A DNA stretch of 64,000 bases, taken from NCBI GenBank assembly GCA_013054445.1, contig JAAMPI010000076.1, forward strand, positions 1 to 64,000, in the 5' to 3' direction. Shown here piece by piece: positions 20,101 to 31,942 of the stretch. Source of the DNA: Cudoniella acicularis. Its lineage: Eukaryota > Ascomycota > Leotiomycetes > Helotiales > Helotiaceae. Each line of letters starts with the position of its first letter. Position 1 is the stretch's first letter. A program made the position numbers and the translations under genes. The notes below the pieces were generated by a model, which saw only the letters and a list, made by a program, of their open reading frames with translations, was not told the origin of the DNA and ran no database searches.

Positions 20101-22470
20101 TATTAATCTTTTTTCTTTTCTTCTTAATAATATTTATCTAAATACTAGATAACGGTTCTACTCTTATAAAACTAGATAAGGCGACGCTAGACCTACTAGT
20201 TATAAAGTATTAAGAGATCTTATTATAACTTAATTCTATTTATACGCTTATTATCCTAGTTATATTTAAAGGAAAGTCGTTATTAGAACTCGAGTATAGT
20301 ATTATAAGTATAATAAGATCTATATTATTAGACTTAAGGTTTATAACTAAATAATTTATAAAATTATAATAAAATATATTATTTAAAGGCTTAGACTTAA
20401 TCTCGTAATATCTATCCTAATCAGGTTTAGGGCTAAAGATAGAAGTTCGTCGCTTATCTTAGAACTATAGCCGTTTTAGCTTAGGCTTATTAATATCTGA
20501 CTTTATTCTTAAAATATCTAATTAGCTTTCTAAATCAAGTCGACGGTTCTTTTCTATATTAGATATATTAATAGAATAATAATCTTAAAGATAAGGCTAT
20601 ATATATTAGTCTAACTCGAGTATTATACTATATAAAGAACTATATAGATATTAGATTATCTTAATATAATTAATATTCTAGATATCTTTTTATATATATT
20701 TCTAAATATATTATAACTATTAAGCCTAGTTTATAAACTAATATATCTATTAAATAGTAGGCTATTATAATTTATAAAGATATCTAGGATAGTGTCTAGT
20801 ATAGGTAAAGATATAGTAGAAAGTAATAGGGTTATACTAGAGAGGTATATTAAATCTATTAATATAACCTTAGTAATAAAGCTTTTAGTTAGCCTTATTT
20901 ATAATCTATTTATTATATTTAAAATAATATATAATAAACCTATATCGTCTTTTAAGATTAGCTTTATAGTAGCGATATATATAATTCTATTAATTAATAA
21001 TAGAGATATTAATATAATATAAAAGAGTTTATATTAATAATAAATAGAATAGAAGTTAAAATAGAAAAGGACTAACTAACCTTTAAATCGGCTATACGTA
21101 ACTAGACACTAGATAGTAGTCTAATATAGGCCTTAGTACTAGCTAGTATACGACTTAATAATCGTCTTTATAGAGTATAATAAGGTTCTAAAGAATAGAC
21201 CGGCCTTTAGGGCTATAGAGAGAGACTAGCTAGAATAAGATATATATTAAGCGGTTATGTTTAGGTATTATATAATAGATATAGTTAAAGAAAGAGTAAT
21301 AATAATTGTCTTAACTAGGTTTATAAGTATTATAGGACTAGTGATTTTAAGATTAGCTCTAGCGGCGCTTTTTTAGCTCTTCTAGAATAAGCCGCTACTA
21401 TTCTTTATATAGTTTATATCGTTAAGTTTAAAGCTCTCGACTAGCCTCTTTATTAGTCGTCTTAATCTCTTTAGTTAGGTTATTAATCTGTTCTTTAAGA
21501 GCGACGATATCTAGTTAGCGTTTAAGCTTATATTATATCTATACTAGTAGTGACTACTAGAGCTTAGGATTATACTATATAGACATCCTATAGAAGCTCT
21601 TAAGATAGTCTTTTTAGAACGACTGATTTAAGAAGTTATTTTATCTATCTATACTCTCTTTAGCTATATAATGTATTTAGAATACTTTAAGACCTAATTA
21701 TCTAAAAAACTTTATTAGTTTTATATCTATATAGCTGTTTACTTATTATAAGTTAGCTAAAAGTAATCTAGGAGATAAGAAGAAGCTTATTATTCGTTTT
21801 AATAAACGCTTTATATCTAATAATATAGATAATATAATTTAAAAAGCTATTTTATTAAATAGTATTTAAGAGTTATCTAATATATATAAAAGCCTTTTAG
21901 ATCTTTCTAGTTAAACTATTATATAATATAGCTTAAAAAACTAATAGCGATTTATAATCCTAGCTAAGAGCCCCCTAAATCATAACTAAAAACCTCCTAG
22001 ACCTATAAATCGACTTTATATAGTCTAGATAGCACTTTTCGTTAACCCTCTATATAATCTAGACTCTACTATCCTTCCTAGTATTAAATATAGCTTCGTC
22101 TGACTAAATGACCTTCTGCTAGTCTCCTCCTAAGTTGCCGTTATCCCTGTAGGCTATATAGTCCGATGTCCCCTACCACCGGTGTTCCCGTGCGAAAGCT
22201 AATTGCTTCTTAGCTTATACCCGTGATATAAAGGGCTAGAGGCATATAATACAGCGCTAGTAGCTATACTTTCAAAGTTCTTGTCAAATAGTACGCGTAG
22301 AGGCTACGATGCCTAGTTACTAGTAGACCTACTCAAAGGTTAAGCGACAGGTACTATGATTTCTTATAATATAATAGATAATTTGGTATATTAATCGAAT
22401 AGACAATAATAACTAATAGTACTTCTTACCTTTACACGTAGTCCTACTCGATTTATCTTTATAGATCGAC
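17150..22470. repeat. Very AT-rich, RIP-like block without genes
   Basis: About 5.3 kb dominated by TA-rich words (tatta, aataat, ctattat, ttaga) with stops in all frames and no credible open frame. The one 76-codon ORF at 20792-21022 is composition-driven. This is how heavily RIPed retroelements look. A run of C at about 19319-19326 and the more GC-rich patch at 17280-17470, which contains TCACGTGC and GCACGTGACA, are probably less-mutated LTR or edge sequence. No element family can be named from what is left. Confidence 0.65.
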
Positions 22471-22472
22471 CT

Positions 22473-22649
22473 TGTCACGGAGTTGGTTCACGTGACCTGT
22501 TCTACACGTGACGGCGCTAGGCCTAAGCGAGGTTCGGGCAGAGGTTAAATACGTGGCAGCTTCTCCCTTCCCCTTCTTCCCTTCTTCGTCGATTATTCTA
22601 AGAAATAGAGCACTGTTTAGTTTTGACTTCTCCTGAGTGCTCTATGACA
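22473..22649 (+). mobile_element. Candidate solo LTR or LTR end
   Basis: A 177-bp segment begins TGTCAC and ends ATGACA, so its ends form the short inverted TGTCA...TGACA border typical of retroelement LTRs. It contains CACGTGA motifs and a pyrimidine-rich stretch. A partner copy or target-site duplication was not identified. Confidence 0.35.
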
Positions 22650-22833
22650 GACCTAGTAGAGGCTCGTGGCATATAGAGTTCTTTAAAGATGTTTCCCTAA
22701 GATTTTCTGTTATGTTATATTTAGCGTACTCTAGTGTGTCTTAAGATATCCTAATTGTCGCATAGCTTATATAGTAAAGAGGATAATAGAATATCATATT
22801 TCATTTTAAATATCAGGTAAAAATAATTAATAG

Positions 22834-23097
22834 TTATATTATGTCTAGTCTTCCGTCTGTCCTTAGCGAGTGTCTGCGGTGTGTTTCGTGCTCGCAGTAG
22901 GCTAGAACATGCCTTACTGTCTCCTTGCCTCCTCCGCAGCTACAAAGTCGTGTCGCGTATCCTGGGACTCTTAATCGTCTGAGGGTATCGCTAAGTCCTG
23001 TGACACCTGTACGGAGCTGGATTACCATCGAGCTTTCGGCTTTATAGAGGTTATTATGGAGGTCGAGGACCTCTTTAATACGGCCTCTCCGGCCCAA
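22834..23097 (-). mobile_element. LINE (non-LTR retrotransposon) C-terminal remnant
   Basis: Eighty-eight codons encode the signature L-H-N-N-L-Y-K-A-E-S-S...L-R-T-G-V-T-G-L...R-V-P-G-Y, then C-S-C-G-G-G-K-E-T-V-R-H-V-L-A-Y-C. This is the segment after the RNase H domain in fungal Tad1-like LINEs. The rest of the element is not recognisable in the adjacent AT-rich DNA. Its upstream end lies directly beside a truncated dehydrogenase fragment. Confidence 0.7.
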
Positions 23098-23129
23098 GAA
23101 ATTGGGTTGATGATTTAGAAGTAAGAAAT

Positions 23130-23555
23130 ACTTGCAGCAAACTGTCCACCGGCCTTTTGAATCTGTTCAGCAATTTTGGTTGAGGTATCGGGATGCATAG
23201 TCGAGCAATCCATGTATATCTTGCCCTCGATACTTCCTGACGCAATGATCTCATTCGTGGTTTCTTGAAGAACTGCATCATTGCCTACCTGCAAACGGTT
23301 AGTGAGCAGCTGTGGTGTGGAATTTCCTAGATGGCTGCTTACACAAGAAAAATTAATCTCGCACTTGCTTGCGAGCTCCTTCACTGTCTCTATGGGTACT
23401 GCACCCAACTTTTTCAAAGATTTACCCCTTGACAGAGTCCGGTTTGTGTATGTCGAAGGTGGAGAGGAAGATGCTGTGAGGTATTTTTGCAGGTTGTTGG
23501 ACATACCAATTCCCATAGACCCAAGTCCTATCCAGCCGACTGGAGGTTGTACCAT
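23130..23555 (-). pseudogene. Truncated 3-hydroxyisobutyrate dehydrogenase-like gene, N-terminal part
   Basis: Exon 1 (23343-23555) starts with ATG and encodes G-W-I-G-L-G-S-M-G-I-G-M, the NAD-binding Rossmann glycine motif of the beta-hydroxyacid dehydrogenase family. A normal intron (23289-23342, GTAAGC...GCAG) joins it to exon 2, which contains D-C-S-T-M-H-P-D-T-S, the family's substrate-binding block. Similarity ends at A-G-G-Q-F-A-A around 23130 and the frame closes a few codons later, where LINE-like sequence begins. The catalytic Lys half is missing, so this is a 5' fragment of roughly 120 residues. Members oxidise 3-hydroxyisobutyrate or related hydroxyacids, but this copy should be inactive. 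Confidence 0.75.
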
Positions 23556-23961
23556 TTTTGGGAATTCTTTTGAGCAGTGAAATGTTAAGAAAACGTGGAG
23601 AATTCGGGAGTTGCTAGATATACAAATATTAATCAAATAATCAACAAATCGTAGCCCACGTTTTGTAAACCAGAATTACAATTCCGGTGCATGCATGGAA
23701 AGCTTGTCAGTGGACACCTGGGAGCAGGCGGATGTTGGGTGGGTATGGGTCTGCCCGACGGATTGCAAAGGGGACTGAGAACTCCATCCTTAACCCAATA
23801 TCAAGATCTCGGTGCTCCACTGACTGTTCTACCCGACAATTTCTACAGCAATTCCACATTATATCTAGTAGGATAAACGAATTGCTTTTCAAAGTATCAG
23901 AACAATTTGACATCAACACTCATTCCAAAATCATTTCGAATTTCTCCTCACTCAAAAAGTG

Positions 23962-24430
23962 CACCTAACATGAGTTTCGGAAAACTTTACTACTACCCAA
24001 AGGCGCCTCGTGCGACCATGTGCTTGTACATTGCAGAACCCAACAAGTACAAAACATCTCTCCAAATACTCTCTAACCTCTTTGCAGACTTGACATAGAG
24101 TATGTCGAAACATGGCCAATAAAAGTCGATGCAAGCAAAGGCGGAGTTGGAGTAGACTACCTTTCAAACTTCCCACCCGGAAAAGTTCCCGTTTTAGAAC
24201 GTCCCGACTGATTCGAAGTCTACGAGTGCATTAGTATTTCGGTATATCGTACGTTTCATAATTGTGAAGTGCAGATTTTTCAGCTAACAAGAAACAGTTG
24301 CAAGACAAAATCCACAAACAAACCTTCTTGGTTCAACCTTTGAAGAAGAGGCAGCGATTTTGCAGTGAGAATTTCTTTTCAACTCTCGTATGAATTTTAC
24401 AACTTCGCCAACAACATCAACATGGCTGGA
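23962..24430 (+). pseudogene. Broken EF1B-gamma/GST-like gene fragment
   Basis: The fragment starts ATG-S-F-G-K-L-Y-Y-Y-P-K-A-P-R-A-T-M, the typical opening of the EF1B-gamma-type GST N-domain. An intron-like junction near 24090 is followed by L-D-I-E-Y-V-E-T-W-P and L-S-N-F-P-P-G-K-V-P-V-L-E. A TGA then replaces a sense codon (about 24209), followed by E-V-Y-E-C-I-S-I-S-V-Y and, after another break, Q-N-P-Q-T-N-L-L-G-S. The rest of the protein is absent. GSTs of this class often occur in fungal secondary-metabolite clusters. This copy is dead. Confidence 0.65.
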
Positions 24431-24439
24431 AGCACTGAT

Positions 24440-26280
24440 GGCGACAAATACCGAATCCACAATGATTCTTGAGCAAACTATTGTTCAAAATCAAACTGCA
24501 TATGTTCCACCACCTATGTGTGCACAGCCAATACCCATGTAAGTATTTCAAGCTCTTATTTCAGAAGAATAAATTTTATAAATTAACAAAATTATAGAAT
24601 CTCAGGAGATATGCAGTGTGTAGAAGCGTTCTTCACCAGTTTTCACCGCAATTTCCCAGTATTACACCAAGCTTCCTTTCACATCATATCAGCACCAACA
24701 CTACTGCTTAATATAATTACATGTATAGGAAGTCTATACTGCCAATCAACCGCCACCGAAGCGTCACGAGAAGCACCATTCGAAAGCACATTAGCTTCCA
24801 CGCAGAAATATGTAAGTTCCCCTCTCACCATTTTACAAAAACCGGTTCTTTTACCTTATAAATAATATCTGATTAATTCCAGGTCGAGCAAAACCGCTCT
24901 CGTTACCAAGAAACACGAGTCTTCCCAACCTTCCTCCTCGATTACCTCGGAATCTACGACGGAGATCACGGTTCCTTCCTCAATGCGCAACGTATCCACC
25001 GAGATCTAGTAGACGCAGTACGCATGCTCCAAATGTCACACGACGGTGCATCCAGTTCCAATTTCGACGAATCGAGCGGTGACGAAGAAGACGAGAATAT
25101 AAACGGCAATTTAGACGACGCATCATCAATGGAAGCACGCTGGTAGGAATTCATCAAGATTGAATCACGCAGACGGTACGTAACTCCACTCATTCCAATC
25201 TAACTACAAAATGGAGAAAGAAGGGTTAGTTTATAAGAGTAAATAGAAGCATCTACTGCCTCTTGGAACGCCCTAAGACTACACGACGACGCCTCTCCGT
25301 ACTAACAGACAAACAATCCGCGCAAATCTCCTCGGCTTTAAAAGCCATCGCCAAACTCGTTCCTCGAAATCAACGACCGGTGTTCAACTTCTTCGATTTT
25401 TCGGAGGATGGATGAGCTGTTTCTAGGTAGGGTGGGGAAAGAAGGGGAGGGAGAAGAGGGAAAGAGTTTGTGGCATACGTTTTGGGTGTTGTGGTATTAT
25501 ACTTTTATTACACTGTCGCATCCGGATAGCTTGCTTGTTACGGGGGTCGTGGAGTCAAATTTGAGTTTGGCGATTGCGATGGCGGGGCATTTGGCGACGC
25601 TGAGGAGTAAGGATAAGAGGGATACTTATGAGGATGGGGATCTTTTTCGGATTGTAAGTCTTCCTTATTCCCTTATTACTTGAACCGTCTTTTTCTTTTT
25701 CAGAGGAAATAGGAGTAGAAGTTTGGCTAACGAGGAGAGGAGATAGTTATACGGCCTCGAACTCGCCCTCGAAATCATAAACCCCTTGAAATCCACACCA
25801 GCGCCCGCACTCGGAGCTCCCTTCGTCACGCTCCTCGGGTTTAAAATCTGTCTCCTCGGATGGCGACTCGTCCGCTTAACCATGTGCGAAGCTGCCGCGT
25901 CAGCGAAAAGAGGTGTGCGTTCTAACCCGTGTAAATTTGTGTTGGATGCTATTATGAAGAATGTAAATCAAGGAGAGACCGAGGGTCTAGGAAATGTGGG
26001 TGGGAGGCAGAAGGGGTGATTAGTAAAACGGAATGTAGGTATTTGGAGTGGATTGTGAGGTGTTTTAGGAAGAGGGGGAGCTGGCTGGCGGGAAGTGGAT
26101 TGCAGCTGTTATTAAGGAGAGTTTGGGGAAGACTAATGAGGTTTATAAGGAGAGTGTTGGGAGGGAATGAATTGGATCATGAGCTTTTATTTCTGAGATG
26201 TTTTGAAAAGGGCATTAGGAATTTTGTGATTTTATGCTATCGTGAGAAACAGAATAGAATTTCAAGTATAATGCTAATTA
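24440..26280 (+). pseudogene. Decayed fungal-specific transcription factor (Fungal_trans-type)
   Basis: Segments read V-E-A-F-F-T-S-F-H-R-N-F-P-V-L-H-Q-A-S-F, R-V-F-P-T-F-L-L-D-Y-L-G-I-Y-D-G, I-Y-C-L-L-E-R-P and W-H-T-F-W-V-L-W-Y-Y-T-F-I-T-L. This layout matches the middle homology region of fungal zinc-finger regulators. Intron-like joints occur near 24540-24600 and 24813-24882. Stops (W-TAG at 25144-25146; TGA near 25416), frame changes and the absence of any N-terminal zinc finger mark it as a relic. It may once have regulated neighbouring genes that are now also broken. Confidence 0.6.
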
Positions 26281-26579
26281 TTTTTTAAGATCACCTGCCT
26301 AAACTAAATGGAGCGAATTATTTTGCGATGTAAAAGACTCGAGATTACTTCGCGAAATAGTTGGCATCTTCTAGACTTTACATGCTTCAATTTTGGGTTA
26401 CTGCATTTGCTTTACTAGTTTGAACGAGACTTCGACTCATTAAATGACACTCATTCAACTAAACCGCAGCTCGATAAGTTCTGAGCAAGCCAAAGTCACC
26501 ACAACTCTGGACTGTGCGTCTATATTTTATTTATTACTTGATATTTCAAGAATCAACTTCAAGCTACTCGGCAAGCAAG

Positions 26580-27280
26580 ATGGAAGACGATCACTACGCT
26601 ATCCTTGGAGTGGAGCCAAAGGCCACGCAGGATGTTATCAAGAAGAGGTATTGCAAACTCGCTCTCAAATGGCATCCCGATGAAAGCCGTAAGGACTCTG
26701 AGGAGGACGATGACTAGGCAAATGAATATTTCAAGGTGGTGAGAGAAAGCACTGTACGGTACTTTTGATTCGTTCTCTTGTTTTAACAAATAATGTCAGA
26801 TTGGTAGATCTCACGAAATTCTCATAAACGAGACCTCTCGGAAAACTTCGATATACGGTATCGCAACATAAAAGGACAGCCTTCAGAGAATACAAGACGG
26901 ATCTTAACGACTGCGAGGAAGAAACGACCCGATAAGTTTGATACAGATGAGAAATTTGTGAGCGGAGAGAATGCGAAACAGCACGCAGCGAACGCAACAA
27001 AGGGACCGGGAGATGCGACCAGAAGATGGCAAGAAGAAGCAAAGAAAAGAAAAGAGAGGACTTCAAAAAGCGCAGTGATTCAGCAAGAGAAAGCAGAGGA
27101 AGAGTTGCTTCAGTGGTGCATTGAACGATGGTCGGTGGCAAAAGCCAGGTTTGACTCTTTTATCCCGGATTCCGTTTCTACCTTGCGGAACTTGGAGGAA
27201 GAACAAATACAAATGGATCTTCAAGAAGACGAAGATCGCGTGCGAGAAATGAATGAGATCTGTTGCATTATTAGGTAATA
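26580..27280 (+). pseudogene. Disrupted J-domain (DnaJ-like) protein gene
   Basis: An ATG at 26580 opens a J-domain: M-E-D-D-H-Y-A-I-L-G-V, then K-L-A-L-K-W-H-P-D-E with the HPD tripeptide. A TAG at 26715-26717 stops it after 45 codons, although the sequence after the stop (A-N-E-Y-F-K-V-V) continues the domain. About 200 bp further on, a frame ending at 27278 encodes a strongly charged Lys/Glu-rich coiled-coil tail. It is probably a former J-domain co-chaperone-like protein of about 200 residues. The single stop could be CAG->TAG. Confidence 0.6.
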
Positions 27281-28416
27281 AGCACTATTCTAGGCTTAAG
27301 GTTTAAACCTTACTAGAATCTTCTAGGTTGTTCTTTGATTTATAAGCTTTGATTTATAAGCGTTGATTTCTAAGCGTTGATTTCTAAGTTATAGAAGCTT
27401 CTAGTAACTACACTTGTAGTATATATAGTCCGCTCACCCTTTGTAGATAGATAAGTCTTTAAGTCAAATTCATATTATTATTCTATATACTTGAATCACT
27501 CTCGACCTAACAGTCGACTCTTCTTCCGCTATCCACACCTTAGCCGCCTACCGACGACTATATAGATATATCTTCTATATACTATATACCGCGTACTACG
27601 GTTATACCCTTACCTCCAACACTTCCCTATATCCCCCACTCTCATTCGCCCGCTTAACCTTCCCTTCTTTCTTATAAAATCCAAAATAAACAAAAACTGT
27701 CAACAAACAACCTTCTAACCCAAGCCATAGAACCCCCTCTCTTACCTTCCTTCCCTCTCCTTCCCCCTACCCTCTAAACACCACACCGATAATCCCTCTT
27801 AGAAAAATCCCCCTAATCACCACCGCCTCTCCCAGTTCCCAAGTCCCCCTCTCTTAGATCCCCCGATCTAAGGCTTGAACACGCATATGCGGCTCACATC
27901 CAATCCTTCTGGAGATTGATTTCTAGTGTTTTCACTAGGGGAATTGCTCGGTCGGGAAAGTAGTCGAAATGCCATCCTTCAATTGCTCCCTTATCTTCTC
28001 TGCCCCAAAAGATTAAGAAATTAAAAAAGTAAGTTAATTTTTGATTTGGGAAGAGGGTTCTGTGACTTGGTTTAGTAGTATAAAAAATTTTTTTTTTTTG
28101 AGGTAGATAAATTATTAAATGCTAAGCCTAATTAGGATCGCTTATATTAGGGGCTAATATTGTTTTAGCTAGTGTCTTTTTTTAACGAGCATTTATATTT
28201 AGTCTCGCTTATGAAATATTCAAAATCACAAAGGCATTATATAATCTAAGACTCTTCAAAATCACCGCGAAAGAAGCAACATATATCATCAAATCCTGTT
28301 CAATACTAGATATCTTCTAGTGGGAATATACATTGTAGAATAATAGTTTACAACATAGCCAAAAGCTGCCACCCTATCTATAAGTATCCGCCCTTCATTT
28401 CATTCATGCATGGGAA
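27281..28416. other. Gene-free stretch between the relic zone and VPS54
   Basis: I see no coding region. The part up to about 27640 contains a short direct repeat (gatttataagc / gatttctaagc, four copies near 27339-27388) and retroelement-LTR-like sequence. A pyrimidine-rich stretch follows, then AT-rich DNA with a T run near 28088. Confidence 0.4.
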
Positions 28417-31400
28417 TTATGCCTTCGCATCCCCTGTTTGCGTCTTCGATTCTGTAGAAGCAGTGATACTCTTCTTCTCCTCCGTGTCTGTCGTGTTTTC
28501 ATTGGCCTTTGTGCCATTAGTTGCGGTTACGCCATTCTGTGTTGGCTTAGGAGATTCAGCCTTAGGTTTTAGGATAGTCTTGTCTTTCACCAGCTTGATA
28601 AGGTAGTCTCCAGTGTCGCCTGCGCCATCTAAACCACCAATTTTTGTCTTGAAGTGTTCTGCATCGCGAAGCATTCTGTTTTGAGTATAAGCACAATTCT
28701 TTTGACCAAAAGTGGGAAAATGAAACATACCTTTGTTGAGCTGCTTCGCTCCCCAGGGTCACATCACCGAAAGCTTTCCCCCATTGCTCTTTATAGCTCT
28801 TGAATACAGGCTGCATAATCATACGAACTGTCATGTCTGGAAGATATTTGCTGAGAACACGATGCAGAGTGCCAGTTTCTTTTGTTAACGTCTCCATGTA
28901 GGGATTGACACCCTCCTTCCCCCCTCTCTCCCAGTCAATGGTCTTCATCGACTTTGCGCGTGCAGTTGCGCGGCTAGCCATGATTTCGACTAGCTTGTCG
29001 TATATGGACTGCTGGTGTTCTAAATATGCCCGTCGTACCTTATCAAATTCACCCATCAAACTTGAGACAGCGGAGCCTGATCCTGCATGGCGACGAACGA
29101 ATTCGCGGACATGTGGAATCAAGCTGCTTATAAATGACAATGCTTGCGCTGCTAAGGCAAGATGTTTGGTGGTGATATTTTTCAACCCCGCCGAGAGAGT
29201 AGCACCAGCGCCGAGAATAAGCTGTGTACATCGAGAGTTGAAGAGTGTGAGATAAGAGAGGATCGAGGTTGCGATTTCGGAGGTCATCGATGGTATGCCG
29301 GTATTTAGGTGGAGGAAGGTAGACAGGCCATGAAGACAAAGGATGCCGGAGACTGGAAGAAGGAATGACTCGCTTTCGATGACTGCTGGTCTCGTACTAG
29401 ATTTAGATGGTGCGGCGGAAGGTGTGGAAGTACCGGAATTCTCATTGGCTTGTAAGGAGAGAACCGATGCATTCGACAAAGTGTTGGTAGTTGCTGGAAG
29501 CCATATTTTGCTCCCAGTGGTCCATGCTTCTGCGTCTTGCGTGCTTGCGGAAAGGATGCGTGTCAATGCTTCTTTGTCAGAATCCGTAAAATCTCTCGCA
29601 TCCCAAGGATCTGCTTCCATGCCAGTAGCAAGTGCTTGTCGCTCAGATTCGCCCTGCTCCCGAACGAAATCCTTGATGTGACCATTAACCACATTTTTTA
29701 ATGCTGTACCGCTTCGTCCAGAAACTGCTTCGCACTCATTTGCAAAGAGAAGATTGAGGGTGAAATATCTCAAAAATCTCTCTACCGGAAGATGCACACT
29801 CTGTTCGGACCGTACACGCAAGACCTTTACTATTTTGTCATGTGCAATATCAACGGCCTGACCTAAGAGATTTGACATGTCCAGAGTTTGATGCATTTCT
29901 TCTTGGATCTCTCGACTAGAATTTGGGTTTCCTGGAGTAGAGTTCATCCGAGCACCAATAGCTGCCATGTTTGGACTTCTTGGAGGAGATTTCATACCTT
30001 CCGGGGTCGTATCCCCAAGAGTACTCGTTACATCTAACAGTACTTTGACCTGTGTCCCAAGCCTTCTCAGAGTCTCTCCAATTCCAATGTAAATTTTTTT
30101 GAGGAGATCTTCGGCATCATCAGAATCCAATGACCGCAAGTTCCGTGCTAATATTGTGGACTTTTCTTGCTGAGATTTTTGCCTGCCGCCTCCAATTGTT
30201 GATACTGACATCATGGAATCTGCATCATCTTCGTTTGAAGCTGGCAATGGCCGGCGAACGAGATTACGTATTTCTCGTAAGACTGAGTCTCGATAAGCAG
30301 AAGTTGCTGGCGAAGTATGCCGACTTCGATGAAGACCACTTAAATTCGATAGGAGCTCAGACCTAAATCCATCGTCCAGAGCCAAGTATGATGGAAATGC
30401 AGATGGCTCACGATTGTGGCCGCCTCTTGACCGTTTAGACGTGTTACTCCATCGCTGCAGGATATCAGGGGTAGAAACAGACTCTACGTGCCGCCTTAGA
30501 TCCCCAAGGAGAGCATTTAGAAATCTTGTCTCAAATGTTTTGCCAATTCGGAAACGAAGAGTGTCAAGGTCATTCGTGACGCCTTGTAATGCCGTGGCGC
30601 CTCTTAGGTCACGAAGTTGTTTCTGGCGTTGTCCAGCCATATTTCCTTGATCTTCACCAGAGACAAGCTTCTCCAAACCATCAATTGCATCAAGCGCTTT
30701 TTCAACCTCGCCTTTATCAACTAAAGATTCGCAAGTAGCTACCCCTTCAACAATTCGTTTGAGTTGTTGAACGGCATCTCCCAGCTGTTTGAGATTTTCC
30801 CTCCTCCGTTTTTGGTTGACGATATTCAAGCCTCCAATAGCCATCTCCTCGTCTAATTCCTTCAGCTCTTTTCTCAGCGCCTTTATTTGCTCTACAGAGT
30901 CCGCGGCCTCTGAGTGAAGTTCCCGAAGTGATCCGAGGGCAGCAAAAAAGGAAGTAGAGGCATTAGATATCGAGTTTATTAAATGAACCTCAATTGTATC
31001 CATGTACCAAGAGAGCTTTTCTTGGAGGATTGCATTTGTCGCCAGAGCTTTTCGAGGACCAGCTGCACTCCCATTTTGCCCCTTCCGCTCATCAGGCGTT
31101 CCTGGTACTGGTCTTACAACCTCCGATCGTTCACTCACAACGTCAAATGTCCGCGGGTTTTCCAGGTGAAAATCGTCATCGAAATATACTGTCGGTATTG
31201 TTGATAGAGGCGTAGGCGCATGTGCTGCTCGTCTATAGGATCCCCCACTCGTCCTTCGTTTTATTGTTGGGCCTTCAATAGATGATGCTAGAGAAGCCAA
31301 GGAAGCTTTCTTCGCGAGGTTTGGGCGGCTTGATGGGTGTCGTTCCTGGTCCAGCAGATCTGAAAAATCGTCCACCTTACTACCTTTCCTTAACAATTGG

Positions 31401-31942
31401 GTTCCTCCTTCCTCCTCATTCTCTTTCGCTCGTTGTAGTGCATCATACAAAGCCCCAACTTGCGACAGATATGGCCTAAATTCTGAAGGATCGATAGCGG
31501 GTATATTCGTGAGGGCAACCGGCGGAATATCTCGAGCAGTGGGTGGTTTATGGGTGCTTGATGGTGGTGCCGAAGTGTGTGGGATGAGGCCTGTTCGAAC
31601 AATTGGTGGTTGAAGGAGGGTGGATATAGCTGTAGCTGTGATTAGAACTCACAACATCCTATCCCGACTAGAATTCTTACCATTCTGGCCCGACTCGCTC
31701 ACACCATGCCAATGTGACGCTGTATCTAATGTGCCCCCTATCGAATGTATGGAGCTAGTTGTAGACCCTCGCCGGGGATGGTATCTACCACTGGAGCCTG
31801 GTCTGCAAAGTATTAGCACTATTCTCCCTGTTGAGGACTATAACACCTATATTTACCTGGGGAAGGGGTATTCGTGTCGAGAGAAAGAGGGAGAATTAGG
31901 GGAGAGGCTGTCCACCGAATGGCGAGGGAATGGGGACGACAT
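28417..31942 (-). CDS. vps54: Vps54, GARP tethering complex subunit (4 exons, 1123 aa)
   Basis: Exons are 31857-31942, 31681-31802, 28731-31635 and 28417-28675: 3372 nt, in frame. The ATG at 31942 gives M-S-S-P-F-P-R-H-S-V-D, the usual fungal Vps54 start. A Ser/Pro-rich N-terminus leads into P-P-V-A-L-T-N-I-P-A-I-D-P. Next come V-Y-F-D-D-D-F-H-L-E-N-P-R-T-F-D (residues about 219-234), a coiled-coil region (about 310-360) and the C-terminal Vps54-like domain ending L-H-R-V-L-S-K-Y-L-P. Vps54, with Vps51, Vps52 and Vps53, tethers endosome-derived vesicles at the trans-Golgi. The C-terminal tail after the last intron is Lys/Thr-rich and looks disordered. The gene is divergent from MCM5 with a 650-bp shared upstream region. 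Confidence 0.95.

Noticed and set aside
20792..21022. 76-codon ORF in the AT-rich block
   Set aside because: Ile/Asn/Leu-rich composition follows from AT content; no motif or splice context.
24611..24865. Functional fungal transcription factor gene
   Set aside because: Downstream segments carry stops and frame changes, and no zinc finger precedes it.
27281..27640. Complete LTR retrotransposon
   Set aside because: The sequence looks LTR-like, but I could not find matching borders, a primer-binding site or a coding region.
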